Of a stretch of 64,000 nt of DNA, positions 25,127-32,664 are shown in pieces. Under the pieces are notes generated by a model. It saw only the letters and a list, made by a program, of their open reading frames with translations. It was not told the origin of the DNA and did not search any database. Position 1 is the first letter of the stretch; every line of letters begins with the position of its first letter. The DNA comes from Bradyrhizobium sp. DOA9 (GTDB lineage: Bacteria > Pseudomonadota > Alphaproteobacteria > Rhizobiales > Xanthobacteraceae). The DNA is taken from positions 5,710,741-5,774,740 of the forward strand of contig NZ_DF820425.1 in assembly GCF_000617845.2 (NCBI RefSeq). The letters are read 5' to 3'. Position numbers and translations under genes: made by a program.

Positions 25127-26158
25127 ATGACCGCACCGCTCGAATTCGGACTGGATACCTTTGGCGACGTCACCAAGGACACCTCAGGCGATATGATCTC
25201 GCACGCGCAGGTGATCCGCAACGTCGTCGACGAAGCGGTGCTGGCCGATGAGCTCGGCCTCGACTTCATCGGTCTCGGCGAGCATCACCGCGCCGATTTC
25301 GCGATCTCCTCGCCGGAGACAGTGCTGGCCGCGATCGCATCGCGCACCCGGCGCATCCATCTCGGCTCGGCCGTGACGGTGCTGTCCTCGGACGATCCCA
25401 TCCGTGTGTTCCAGCGCTTTGCCACGCTGGATGCGGTCTCGAACGGACGCGCCGAGGTGATCCTCGGCCGCGGCTCGTTCACTGAATCCTTTCCGCTGTT
25501 CGGTTTCGACCTGCGCAAGTATGAGGAGCTGTTCGAGGAGAAGCTCGATTTGTTCGCCGCGCTCTTGTCGCAGCAGCCGGTCACCTGGCAAGGCAAGCTG
25601 CGTCCGCCGCTGCAGGACCAACTGGTGTATCCGCCGGTCGAGAACGGCACGCTGAAAACGTGGATCGGCGTCGGCGGCAGCCCGCAATCGGTGGTACGAG
25701 CGGCGCATTACGATCTGCCCCTGATGCTCGCGATCATCGGCGGCGATCCCGCACGCTTTGCGCCTTACGTCGAGCTCTATCACCGCGCTTTCGAGGAGTT
25801 CGGCCGACCGGCGCAGCCGATCGGCGTGCACTCGCCCGGCTACGTCGCCGAGACGGATGCGCAGGCGCGCGAGGAGCTGTGGCCCGATTACAAGGCGATG
25901 CGCGACCGCATCGGCAAGGAGCGCGGCTGGCCGCCGATGGGGCGCGACGAGTTCGTCAGCGAGGCCGAGCACGGCTCACTCTATGTCGGTGCGCCGGAGA
26001 CGGTCGCGCGCAAGATCGCGAAGACCGCGAAGGCGCTCGGCATTTCGCGCTTTCAGTTGAAGTACTCGGCGGGACCCTTGCCGCACGACAAGCTGATGCG
26101 CAGCATCGAGCTTTACGGGCGGAAGGTGGTGCCGATGGTGCGGGAGATGATGGGGTAG
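25127..26158 (+). CDS. LLM-class flavin-dependent oxidoreductase
   Basis: A 343-residue luciferase-like TIM barrel. Visible features are DFIGLGEHHRADFAISSPE near residue 45, SAVTVLSSDDPIRVFQRFATLD near 85 and the phosphate-binding region GVGGSPQSVVRAA near 178. The pattern resembles the MupA/Atu3640 subgroup. The enzyme would use FMNH2 or F420-like cofactor; the substrate is unknown. It is a single gene between the helicase and tRNA-Tyr. Confidence 0.88.
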   Translation: MTAPLEFGLDTFGDVTKDTSGDMISHAQVIRNVVDEAVLADELGLDFIGLGEHHRADFAISSPETVLAAIASRTRRIHLGSAVTVLSSDDPIRVFQRFATLDAVSNGRAEVILGRGSFTESFPLFGFDLRKYEELFEEKLDLFAALLSQQPVTWQGKLRPPLQDQLVYPPVENGTLKTWIGVGGSPQSVVRAAHYDLPLMLAIIGGDPARFAPYVELYHRAFEEFGRPAQPIGVHSPGYVAETDAQAREELWPDYKAMRDRIGKERGWPPMGRDEFVSEAEHGSLYVGAPETVARKIAKTAKALGISRFQLKYSAGPLPHDKLMRSIELYGRKVVPMVREMMG

Positions 26159-26192
26159 CTATGTCTAGAGCCAGTCCGCCTACGCCCTGTGG

Positions 26193-26275
26193 GCTACGGC
26201 GCGACAGCCTTCGCTCGCTTCGCGCCACGAGCACTTGTGCTGGCTTGCCGAGCCGTAGCTCGCGAAGCGAGCGAA
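26193..26275. repeat. Palindromic repeat abutting the tRNA-Tyr 3' end
   Basis: Two nested arms are present: GCTACGGC (26193-26200) with GCCGTAGC (26252-26259), and TTCGCTCGCTTCGCG (26210-26224) with CGCGAAGCGAGCGAA (26261-26275). The right arm ends 3 nt before the CCA of tRNA-Tyr, so it is the first sequence transcribed after the tRNA. Confidence 0.7.
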
Positions 26276-26278
26276 AGC

Positions 26279-26364
26279 TGGTGGGGGAGGCAGGACTCGA
26301 ACCTGCGAAGCCATGAGGCGGCTGATTTACAGTCAGCTCCCTTTGCCACTCGGGACACTCCCCC
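26279..26364 (-). tRNA. tRNA-Tyr (anticodon GTA)
   Basis: Eighty-six nt with encoded CCA and the long variable arm of class II tRNAs. The acceptor stem GGGGGAG pairs with CTCCCCC; the anticodon loop reads CTGTAAA; GGTTCGAGTCC forms the T arm. Confidence 0.95.
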
Positions 26365-26571
26365 GCTCGACGGCAGCACAATCGGGCCGGACCTTGCCGG
26401 CGGACCGAAGACGGCCATGGAACGTGAAGGCCGCGACAACCCGGATCGGGGCGCGACCGGGCGCGTTTATGGGCGAAGCGGTGGGGCAAAGTCAACCGAG
26501 GCAGGCAGCTAAAATCGCCCTCGCAGGCATCGAAATTGCCATAATCCGGAACCCATGACAAAAGCGAGCCC

Positions 26572-27402
26572 ATGAAGGATCGAAAATTCGGCCCCAAGGG
26601 GACTCGCGGCGGCGCTAAGCCCTTCAACAGGCCCGGAAAATCGGCCGGCCGGCCGGCCTGGCGCGACCGCGATTCGCAAGGCGACGGGCCCGTCATCCTC
26701 TATGGCTGGCACACCGTCACCATGGCGCTCGCCAACCCGCAGCGGCGGATCCGCAAGCTGACCCTGACCGAGAACGCCGCGCGGCGGCTGGCGGACGAAA
26801 ACATCGCGACCCGCATCGCGCCCGAGATCGTGCGGCCCCAGGAGATCGACCGCCTGCTCTCGCCCGACGCCGTGCATCAGGGCCTGCTCGCCGAGGCCGA
26901 TCCCCTGCCCTCGCCCGAGATCGAGACCCTGACGCAGGACGGCATGGTGCTGGTGCTCGACCAGATCACCGATCCCCACAATGTCGGCGCCATCCTGCGC
27001 TCGGCCGCCGCCTTTGCGGTGAAGGCGATCGTCACCACCGCACGCCACAGCCCGGAAGCGACCGGCGTGCTGGCGAAGGCAGCCTCCGGCGCGCTCGAGC
27101 TGGTGCCAATCATCACCGTGCAAAATCTCGCCCGTGCGCTGACGGCGCTGAACGAACGCGGCTTCCAGACCGTCGGCCTCGACAGCGAAGGCAGTGAAGA
27201 CATCAGCGACGTCGCGCTGCGCGAGCCGCTTGCGCTGGTGCTGGGCGCCGAAGGCAAAGGCCTCAGGCAATTGACACGCGAGACCTGCAGGGTCGTGGCG
27301 CGGCTCGACATGCCCGGCGAAATCAAGAGCCTCAACGTCTCGAACGCTGCCGTGCTCGCGCTCTATGTCGGCGCGAGCCGGCTTGGGTTGATGAAGCGCT
27401 AG
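26572..27402 (+). CDS. rlmB: 23S rRNA (guanosine-2'-O-)-methyltransferase RlmB
   Basis: A 276-residue SpoU-class (SPOUT, trefoil-knot) methyltransferase predicted to methylate the ribose of G2251 in 23S rRNA. There is a basic, Gly-rich N-terminal tail (1-40), a substrate-binding domain beginning LYGWHTVTMALANP, and the three SpoU motifs: DQITDPHNVGAILRSAAAF with the catalytic Asn/Arg, LVLGAEGKGLRQL, and SLNVSNAAVLALY. Length is normal. It follows the divergently transcribed tRNA-Tyr, an arrangement I recall from related genomes. Confidence 0.9.
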   Translation: MKDRKFGPKGTRGGAKPFNRPGKSAGRPAWRDRDSQGDGPVILYGWHTVTMALANPQRRIRKLTLTENAARRLADENIATRIAPEIVRPQEIDRLLSPDAVHQGLLAEADPLPSPEIETLTQDGMVLVLDQITDPHNVGAILRSAAAFAVKAIVTTARHSPEATGVLAKAASGALELVPIITVQNLARALTALNERGFQTVGLDSEGSEDISDVALREPLALVLGAEGKGLRQLTRETCRVVARLDMPGEIKSLNVSNAAVLALYVGASRLGLMKR

Positions 27403-27607
27403 CTCTCTAGGCACCGCGCATATCCGCGCGATACCAAACTACTGTCTTGCCCGACGGATCAATCGAAACCTCGTTTTTTCCGAAATCTGGGGCGAGAACA
27501 ACGAGCTAATGAGCGATGCTCGCTCATCTCGCGCACATTGCGCTTCAAGTCCTTGATTTCACTCTTGCCGGCTACTGTGCATGGGGTTGTTTTCAAGATA
27601 AAGCAAA

Positions 27608-27636
27608 ACGCCCGTCCGCATCACGCGAACGGGCGT
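27608..27636 (-). terminator. Terminator of the Tyr/Gly-rich secreted protein gene
   Basis: On the minus strand ACGCCCGT pairs with ACGGGCGT over a 13-nt loop and is followed by TTTTGCTTT. It lies 24 nt after the stop at 27660. Confidence 0.8.
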
Positions 27637-27659
27637 CTCGTCACTCGACCGATCAGAGA

Positions 27660-28166
27660 TCAGTAATAGCGGCGCAGTACGCGGTGACCGCCATAATAGT
27701 ACGGCGCGGCGCGGCGGGCGTAGCCGTAGCGGGGACCGTAGTGCACGCGCGGCAGGTAGCCGTAGCGCGGGCCGTAGCCGTAGCGATAGGGACGGAAGTA
27801 CGGGCGGCGATAGGGATAAGCGGCCGGCGGCGCGACCGCAGCGGCACGATAGCCATAGCCGTAGCCGTAATTGGCAGGCGCGACGACCGCGTCCTCGCGG
27901 TAGGTCGGATACGGCGCGAAGGCGCCCGGACCGGTGTAGGTCGGACCCTGGTTGACGTAGTAATACTGCGTGGTCGGCTCGGCGAGACGCTCATAGGCGC
28001 CATAGCCGTAACCGTAGCCATATCCATAGCCGCCGCAGCCGGTGTTGCAGCCGGTATAGACCGGCGCCACCGGCGCGCATGTGTTGAAGCCGCAGGCCGC
28101 GGCCGGCGCGGTGGCGGCGAACATCACGGCAGTTGCCGCGACCAGTCCCGAAATCATCTGACGCAT
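27660..28166 (-). CDS. Secreted Tyr/Gly-rich low-complexity protein
   Basis: A 168-residue exported protein. The signal peptide (MRQMISGLVAATAVMFAATA, cleavage after PAAA) is followed by a Cys-containing segment (CGFNTCAPVAPVYTGCNTGCGG) and then a repetitive tail of GYGYGYG and PYRRPYFRPYRYGYG type with many Tyr, Arg and Pro. AGGAGAG precedes ATG 28166. The paired Cys residues suggest disulfides in the envelope. The function is unknown; similar low-complexity secreted proteins are common in Bradyrhizobium. Four Cys lie close to the N-terminus, none elsewhere. Confidence 0.85.
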   Translation of the reverse strand: MRQMISGLVAATAVMFAATAPAAACGFNTCAPVAPVYTGCNTGCGGYGYGYGYGYGAYERLAEPTTQYYYVNQGPTYTGPGAFAPYPTYREDAVVAPANYGYGYGYRAAAVAPPAAYPYRRPYFRPYRYGYGPRYGYLPRVHYGPRYGYARRAAPYYYGGHRVLRRYY

Positions 28167-28207
28167 TACTCTCTCCTGTTGATTTCCGTTTTTGGTTTTC
28201 ACGTTTC

Positions 28208-28690
28208 TCAACCCGGCGGCCTGCCGGGTATCTCTGTGCGCGGCCGCGGCCGAGGCGGCCGAGGACGGTCGTTGATCTCCGGCGCGTAGATCACCGGCGG
28301 CGGATCGACCGGCGGGTCCATCTGCGCCGGCAGCGGCGCGGACGAGGCGCCCCAGCTCTGGTGGTAGCTCTCGGCAGGCTTGGGCAATTTGCGGTTCGCG
28401 GGCGGCTCGACCTCGAGCCGGCCGTAGCCGGGCCGCAGACCCAGCGTCGGATAATAATGGCCGACGTCGTCGGGCTGCCGCTCGGCGATATAGCGTCCGC
28501 CATAGATCGTGGGCTGCACCTGCTGGTTCTTGCCGAGGCCCCAGGTGCCCTCGACGACGGCATAGGACGCGTCGATGTTGTTGATGATGATGGGCACTCC
28601 GGGACGGCCGGGAACGACGATCTCGAACCCGCCGGCAAATGCCGTCGCAGGCAGTCCGATCAGAATGGCAGCGAGCACCACGGCACGCAT
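28208..28690 (-). CDS. Secreted proline-rich protein (160 aa)
   Basis: The signal peptide MRAVVLAAILIGLPATAFA precedes GGFEIVVPGRPGVPIIINN, a central segment GRYIAERQPDDVGHYYP, and a C-terminus dominated by PP, PRPP and RPRP runs. It lies 41 nt upstream of, and on the same strand as, the Tyr/Gly-rich gene, so the two may be co-expressed cell-envelope proteins. I do not recognise a family. Confidence 0.8.
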   Translation of the reverse strand: MRAVVLAAILIGLPATAFAGGFEIVVPGRPGVPIIINNIDASYAVVEGTWGLGKNQQVQPTIYGGRYIAERQPDDVGHYYPTLGLRPGYGRLEVEPPANRKLPKPAESYHQSWGASSAPLPAQMDPPVDPPPVIYAPEINDRPRPPRPRPRTEIPGRPPG

Positions 28691-28978
28691 GAGGAGACCC
28701 CGGTTATCCGGGCCACAACCTAACCGATCGCGACGCAGAGAGGGTTAAGCCCTGCTCACCAAATTGCGGTAAGCCTAACGTGCAAGGATTGCGCGCCGCT
28801 CAAATGCTTCGCAGCGAGCTAGCGAAACGTTAACGCGCGGAACCGCGCGGCCGGAACAGCGCGCCCGTGCGCTCACATCGGTTTGACCGTTCGCATCCGA
28901 AAAAAATCCCAGGGTTGCATCGGAACGTCCTGCGCCGTCCGCGTTTAGCTCCTGTCAACAAAATGGGAGCGAACAACC

Positions 28979-29470
28979 ATGACCATCAAGCTTCTCGGGG
29001 CCACGGCGATCGCAGCGACCATGCTTGCAGGCTCTGCCATGGCGCAGACGGTCGTCAACAATCCGCGCTGTTCGGCGCAATTCCCGAATGCCAATTGCCA
29101 GACCTTCGGACCGGGACAGGCCACCACCGAGAGCGGCTACCGCCATCGCCGCGCGGCCTATCGCCAGACCAACCGCGACTGGAACAACGACTGGAACAGA
29201 AGCCCGACCGGCTTCTGGCCGACCGACGTTGCGGCCGGCGCAGCGGGCGCGGCGGCCGGCGTTGCAGGCGCTGCGATCGGCACCGCCGGCGCGATTGCCA
29301 CCGCACCATTCCGCGGCTGGGACAATTCCTACGCCTACGACAATTCGTGGGACCGCGGATGGGACAATCGTAGCTGGGACAGGCGCAGCTACGCCGAGCG
29401 CAACGGCTTCGTCTGTACGCCCGGCACCTGGTTCAAGGGCGCGGACGGCCGCCGACACATCTGCCAGTAA
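28979..29470 (+). CDS. Secreted hypothetical protein with Trp/Asp/Asn repeats (163 aa)
   Basis: The signal peptide MTIKLLGATAIAATMLAGSAMA is followed by a short Cys-containing segment, an Ala/Gly-rich hydrophobic stretch (residues 80-108, possibly a membrane-inserting hairpin of the glycine-zipper type) and a WDNSYAYDNSWDRGWDNRSWD repeat region. The C-terminus has two Cys (VCTPGTWF, HICQ). GGGAG precedes the ATG. The function is unknown. An imperfect EcfG-like element (GGAAC-N15-CGTT, 28922-28945) lies upstream. Confidence 0.8.
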   Translation: MTIKLLGATAIAATMLAGSAMAQTVVNNPRCSAQFPNANCQTFGPGQATTESGYRHRRAAYRQTNRDWNNDWNRSPTGFWPTDVAAGAAGAAAGVAGAAIGTAGAIATAPFRGWDNSYAYDNSWDRGWDNRSWDRRSYAERNGFVCTPGTWFKGADGRRHICQ

Positions 29471-29495
29471 GGCGGCTTGAGCCGAACGCGACATG

Positions 29496-29520
29496 TCGGG
29501 CGGCCCACAAGGCCGCCCGA
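29496..29520 (+). terminator. Hairpin terminator after the Trp/Asp-repeat protein gene
   Basis: TCGGGCGGCC pairs exactly with GGCCGCCCGA over the loop CACAA. The following T-tract is very short (TTCA), so efficiency is uncertain. Confidence 0.6.
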
Positions 29521-29637
29521 TTCACGTCTTGCGGCGGCGACCTCGCCGGTTCTGGCACTTTCCGATCAAGTCTGGTATTGCGGCGCGCGGTGGACGGTCC
29601 CGGCGCGAGCCGAGCTCTGCCCGCCACTTAAGGCATC

Positions 29638-29712
29638 GCCGGCTTAGCTCAGCGGTAGAGCAGCGGTTTTGTAAACCGAAGGTCGGGGGTTCAATCCCCT
29701 CAGCCGGCACCA
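29638..29712 (+). tRNA. tRNA-Thr (anticodon TGT)
   Basis: Seventy-five nt with encoded CCA. The acceptor stem GCCGGCT pairs with AGCCGGC; the anticodon loop reads TTTGTAA; GGTTCAATCCC forms the T arm. The last 13 nt overlap the 3' end of an antisense methyltransferase gene. Confidence 0.95.
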
Positions 29713-30419
29713 GCTTTTGGCGCGCAACTGTTCTCCGGCAATTCATCCAGCCGCCAGAGGCCGAGGCTCTTGTCGCGCCAGCCGCCACCGCCCTCCTCGC
29801 AACGCTCGTCGACAAGCGCGTGCGGCGCCGGCCAGTGAAACGGCGCCTTCTGCATGTTGAGCGCGCGCCAGTCGCCATCCTCGCAATCCTGGTTGTCCTC
29901 CCATTCCGGAAAGGTCGTGACGAGCAGCAAGCGGGCGCCGCTCATCCGAAATTGCGCGAGGGCGCGATGGATGTTCGCAAAGCTGAGATGCACCAGGCAA
30001 TCCCGGCAGAGAATGACGTCGGCCTGCGGCAGCGCATCGCGCGTGATGTCGGCGACGAGAAACCGACCGGACGAACCGTCGGCGGCGACACGCCGGCGGT
30101 TTGCATCGATCAGCGACGGCACGATGTCGATACCGGTGTAATCGAGATCGAGCTTGAGCCGGCTGATCCATCCGGCATCGCCGCAGGGCGCATCGAGCAG
30201 CGAGCGCGCGCCGAGCCGTTGCAGCAATTGGGGCAGCGCCTCCTGGAGTGCGGCTGTGGCGACATCCTCCGAGCCGAGGCCGGACACCGAAGTGGCCGCG
30301 CCCCAGAGGTTCGTCCGCTCGATCCGCTCGAACCGCGCGGCGAGATCGAGGCCTGCAAAATTGTCACGGTCGGCGGCGAAGCGCTCGTGAGCGAGCACGG
30401 CAGGACGATCGGTGATCAT
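29700..30419 (-). CDS. SAM-dependent methyltransferase (class I)
   Basis: A 239-residue protein. The SAM-binding motif I reads SLLDAPCGDAGWI near residue 73, followed by YTGIDIVPSLI (acidic loop) and DVILCRDCLVHLSF (motif IV). It has no signal peptide. I chose the start at 30419 (MITDRPAVLAHERF); the frame is open to 30455. Unusually, its last codons and TGA lie within the acceptor stem and CCA of tRNA-Thr on the opposite strand, so the C-terminal residues are dictated by the tRNA. The substrate is unknown. Confidence 0.85.
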   Translation of the reverse strand: MITDRPAVLAHERFAADRDNFAGLDLAARFERIERTNLWGAATSVSGLGSEDVATAALQEALPQLLQRLGARSLLDAPCGDAGWISRLKLDLDYTGIDIVPSLIDANRRRVAADGSSGRFLVADITRDALPQADVILCRDCLVHLSFANIHRALAQFRMSGARLLLVTTFPEWEDNQDCEDGDWRALNMQKAPFHWPAPHALVDERCEEGGGGWRDKSLGLWRLDELPENSCAPKAGAG

Positions 30420-30522
30420 TGGGCGAGCCTTTTCCGGCGCAGGCGCACTATACACGCGAGACGAACTGTTCGAAATTGCATGGCGGCAAACCTACGCGCC
30501 TTGCTCGTCTCGTCCGGATCCC

Positions 30523-30636
30523 ATGCGCTCCACCACTTCCAAAGAGAAGGCCAAGATCGTCGCCGGCGCGGCGACGGCTCTCGTCATGACGGCCATGCTG
30601 TTCGTGTTCGCGCTCGGACTGGTGCTGTCGCACTAA
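30523..30636 (+). CDS. Small single-pass membrane protein (37 aa)
   Basis: MRSTTSKEKAKIVAGAAT leads into one hydrophobic helix (LVMTAMLFVFALGLVL) and ends at SH. The basic N-terminus predicts an N-in orientation. The ribosome-binding site is weak. The protein is too short for confident calling, but the composition is that of a real small membrane protein. Confidence 0.5.
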   Translation: MRSTTSKEKAKIVAGAATALVMTAMLFVFALGLVLSH

Positions 30637-30714
30637 AGCGAGATCGCCGGGTCCGGAACCGGCTCCGGCGTCAGCGGTTGTCGGTGCATGCGGATCCGGG
30701 AAGAAAATCGAAAC

Positions 30715-30912
30715 ATGATTCTGCTGGCGACGGTGACGCTATGCTGTAGCGCATTTGCCGGGACGTTGGCGCTGCTCGAGCAGGCGCCGGGACGGGCGCG
30801 TGACGAACTGCTCGCGGATCGCGCCGACCCCACCCCGCGCACGCCTGCTCAGATCCCGGTTCGGGTGGTCGGCGCACCGTTCGAACCCAACGTCAATCCG
30901 CGCGAGCGGTAG
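30715..30912 (+). CDS. Small exported hypothetical protein (65 aa)
   Basis: MILLATVTLCCSAFAG forms a short hydrophobic N-terminus, then a charged, Pro-rich tail. An EcfG-like promoter with one mismatch (GGAAC-N16-GGTT, 30655-30679) would start transcription near 30686, which favours the ATG at 30715 (preceded by GGGAAG) over the in-frame ATG at 30688. The function is unknown. Confidence 0.55.
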   Translation: MILLATVTLCCSAFAGTLALLEQAPGRARDELLADRADPTPRTPAQIPVRVVGAPFEPNVNPRER

Positions 30913-30935
30913 CGCTCACCGCGGCGAGGCCTTGC

Positions 30936-31100
30936 TCACCTCGGCGAGGCCTTGGCGCCCTCCTCGGGCCGGCCGTGGACACGCGCCAATTTCTCGACAA
31001 ACGCGATCACCTCCGCCCGCTTGGCGGGCGGCAGCGTCAGGAACGCGCGGATGAGCCTCAGGCCCTCCACCTCGTTCGGCCGTTCTTTCGATGCATCCAT
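30936..31100 (-). CDS. Small helical hypothetical protein (54 aa)
   Basis: MDASKERPNEVEGLRL is followed by a predicted helix pair (IRAFLTLPPAKRAEVIAFVE) and a polar tail. The frame is uninterrupted with high-GC third positions. No strong ribosome-binding site is present. The PPAKRAEVIAFVEKL segment resembles short helical proteins common in rhizobia; I do not recognise a named family. Confidence 0.5.
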   Translation of the reverse strand: MDASKERPNEVEGLRLIRAFLTLPPAKRAEVIAFVEKLARVHGRPEEGAKASPR

Positions 31101-31200
31101 CTGCCCAGTGTCGGACCACCGGGAAAAATATGCAATCCCCTACAAACAGCCTTGATTCGAGGCAGCCGCTTTGCTGGAATGCGCCCGGCTGAGGTGGATC

Positions 31201-31572
31201 ATGAAATGGATCAGGGAGCGCGACGCACTGATCGCGCAGACGCTGGCCTTCGTCCAATCGGTGACCGGCAGGAAGGATGACGTCCTTCAGCCGGCGACGC
31301 CTGCATCTGGCACGACCGTCGCCGTGGAGATCGTCACGGTGGAAGCGGTCGCCGTCGAGATCGAGCCGCCGCAGACCCCCCTTCCGCTGCGGCCCGCGCC
31401 CCTGCCGCCGCGGACGAGCGGCGATTTTCGCAGCGAGATGCAGGCCCGAATCGCCAATTTCCGTAAGCACCAGGAGCGCTTCGAGCGCGAACGTGAGGAA
31501 TATTGTGCGGCGACCCTGGCCAAATTGCGTGCCGCCATCTGCGACGTCTCCGGCCCACCGGCCGAAAAATAA
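31201..31572 (+). CDS. Hypothetical protein with Pro-rich linker (123 aa)
   Basis: The N-terminal 25 residues form a charged helix, followed by a Val/Thr/Pro-rich linker (VAVEIVTVEAVAVEIEPP...) and a C-terminal charged helix (FRKHQERFEREREEYCAATL) that could be a coiled coil. It has no signal peptide. GAGGTGG precedes ATG 31201. The function is unknown. Confidence 0.65.
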   Translation: MKWIRERDALIAQTLAFVQSVTGRKDDVLQPATPASGTTVAVEIVTVEAVAVEIEPPQTPLPLRPAPLPPRTSGDFRSEMQARIANFRKHQERFEREREEYCAATLAKLRAAICDVSGPPAEK

Positions 31573-31575
31573 GGC

Positions 31576-31683
31576 CTACAGCCAGGACCAGACCAGCCAG
31601 AGATTGGCCGCGCAGGCGCCGAACAGCGCCAGCGTGAGCGGCAGGAGCATGTGCCCGCAGGATGTCTTCAGGTCGCTCGTCAT
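31576..31683 (-). CDS. Tiny predicted membrane protein (35 aa)
   Basis: MTSDLKTSCGHMLLP leads into a hydrophobic helix (LTLALFGACAANLWLVWSWL). The frame ends 4 nt from the convergent 123-residue gene. The ribosome-binding site is weak. The composition (one clean transmembrane helix, two Cys) supports it, but the length makes it uncertain. Confidence 0.4.
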   Translation of the reverse strand: MTSDLKTSCGHMLLPLTLALFGACAANLWLVWSWL

Positions 31684-31806
31684 GGCCGAAAACATCCGCT
31701 GATTCCGGCCGACGAGTCCCAGGGATTCTTTTTTCCGGGATTCAGGACTCGTTAAGGACTCAAGGGCCCCCGCCCTTGATCACGGCCCCGTGATCCGCCG
31801 GCAGCC

Positions 31807-31832
31807 GGAACCCCTTACCTCGTAAGCTCGTT
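31807..31832 (+). promoter_or_regulatory. EcfG-type (general stress sigma factor) promoter
   Basis: GGAAC (31807-31811) and CGTT (31829-31832) are separated by exactly 17 nt, matching the alphaproteobacterial EcfG consensus GGAAC-N16/17-CGTT. It ends 26 nt before the start of the gene at 31859. Confidence 0.75.
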
Positions 31833-31858
31833 AACAGGCATTCCTGGAGCGGGACCGC

Positions 31859-32113
31859 ATGCCCTACGCCCTCTTCTGTAACGACGCCCAGATCAGCAAA
31901 GCCTATCCGAGCGAGGCCGACGTCTGGAAGCTCGCCCAGCGAAGTGGTCTCGTCGTGGACGTGACCGCGGACGACCAGCGGCCGGGACCGCGCCGGGTGC
32001 TCGACAACGACTACAAGATCGAGCCGTGCCAGGCGGCCCAGGGCGAGGACCCCGCCAAGAACAAGGCGGAGGCCGATCGGCAGTCGAGGATGGAGCTCGA
32101 GCTGAGTTCCTGA
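31859..32113 (+). CDS. Small conserved hypothetical protein, probable general stress gene (84 aa)
   Basis: MPYALFCNDAQISKAYPSEA begins a soluble protein with an alpha/beta N-terminus (residues 1-60) and a charged, Lys/Glu-rich helical tail. GGAGCGGGA precedes the ATG. Its promoter is a perfect EcfG-type site, so it should be induced by desiccation, osmotic, heat or oxidative stress through the PhyR-NepR-EcfG cascade (established for the sigma factor, inferred for this gene). I do not recognise a domain. Confidence 0.75.
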   Translation: MPYALFCNDAQISKAYPSEADVWKLAQRSGLVVDVTADDQRPGPRRVLDNDYKIEPCQAAQGEDPAKNKAEADRQSRMELELSS

Positions 32114-32140
32114 GCTCCGGCACGGAGCCGGAGCGAAAGC

Positions 32141-32383
32141 TCAGGGAGTGGCGGCCACAAGCGAGGCCTGCTCGCCCGGCATCGGCACGCAGGCCTTGCG
32201 GCGGTGCAGCCCGCGGATGGCGCCGGTAACCTTCAGCACCTTGCCGGACGGACAGGAGGCGTCCTTGACGAAGGCCACCTCATAGGGTGCCAACATCAGA
32301 GGCTCGGATTTGAGGATTGTCTGTGCAGAGCACGCCAGGCAGGAGAAAAACCAGAGCGCCACTGCCGACACCAAGATACGCAT
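32141..32383 (-). CDS. Small exported protein (80 aa)
   Basis: The signal peptide MRILVSAVALWFFSCLACSA is followed by a short mature domain with two Cys (DASCPSGKVLKVTGAIRG, KACVPMPG) that could form a disulfide. It is similar in outline to short periplasmic proteins annotated as DUF6719-like; that assignment is from memory and weak. The gene is convergent with the EcfG-promoted gene. Confidence 0.65.
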   Translation of the reverse strand: MRILVSAVALWFFSCLACSAQTILKSEPLMLAPYEVAFVKDASCPSGKVLKVTGAIRGLHRRKACVPMPGEQASLVAATP

Positions 32384-32585
32384 ATCCGTCGTCCCACCTG
32401 CCCGGTAATTGTCATATAACGCGTTCCGGAGCGCGAGTTCCGTAAATTGCAAAAATTATTTTTGCTTTACGCCTGCCCCATGACGCGCGTGAGAAAGCGC
32501 GCCAGCATCATTTGCAAGCAAATGACGCGCCAGATGGTTCACGGAATGCAAAGAAGGGGCTTGGAAGGCGGCAGACAGGCAGAGG

Positions 32586-32608
32586 AAAGGCCGGCGGAGC
32601 CGGCCTTT
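32586..32608 (-). terminator. Terminator of the outer-membrane barrel gene
   Basis: AAAGGCCGGC pairs exactly with GCCGGCCTTT over the loop GGA. It lies 57 nt after the stop of the minus-strand barrel gene at 32665; the A/T-rich ends make it usable on both strands. Confidence 0.75.
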
Positions 32609-32664
32609 GTCGGTCTTGGATGTTAAGGTCCTGAATGTTCAGGTCCTGGATCGGCGCTTTTCCG

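Noticed and set aside
28922..28945. EcfG promoter before the Trp/Asp repeat protein (GGAAC-N15-CGTT)
   Set aside because: The spacer is one base short of the 16-17 nt consensus; kept only as a remark. The same applies to a GGAAC-N15-CGTT upstream of the gene at 32383.
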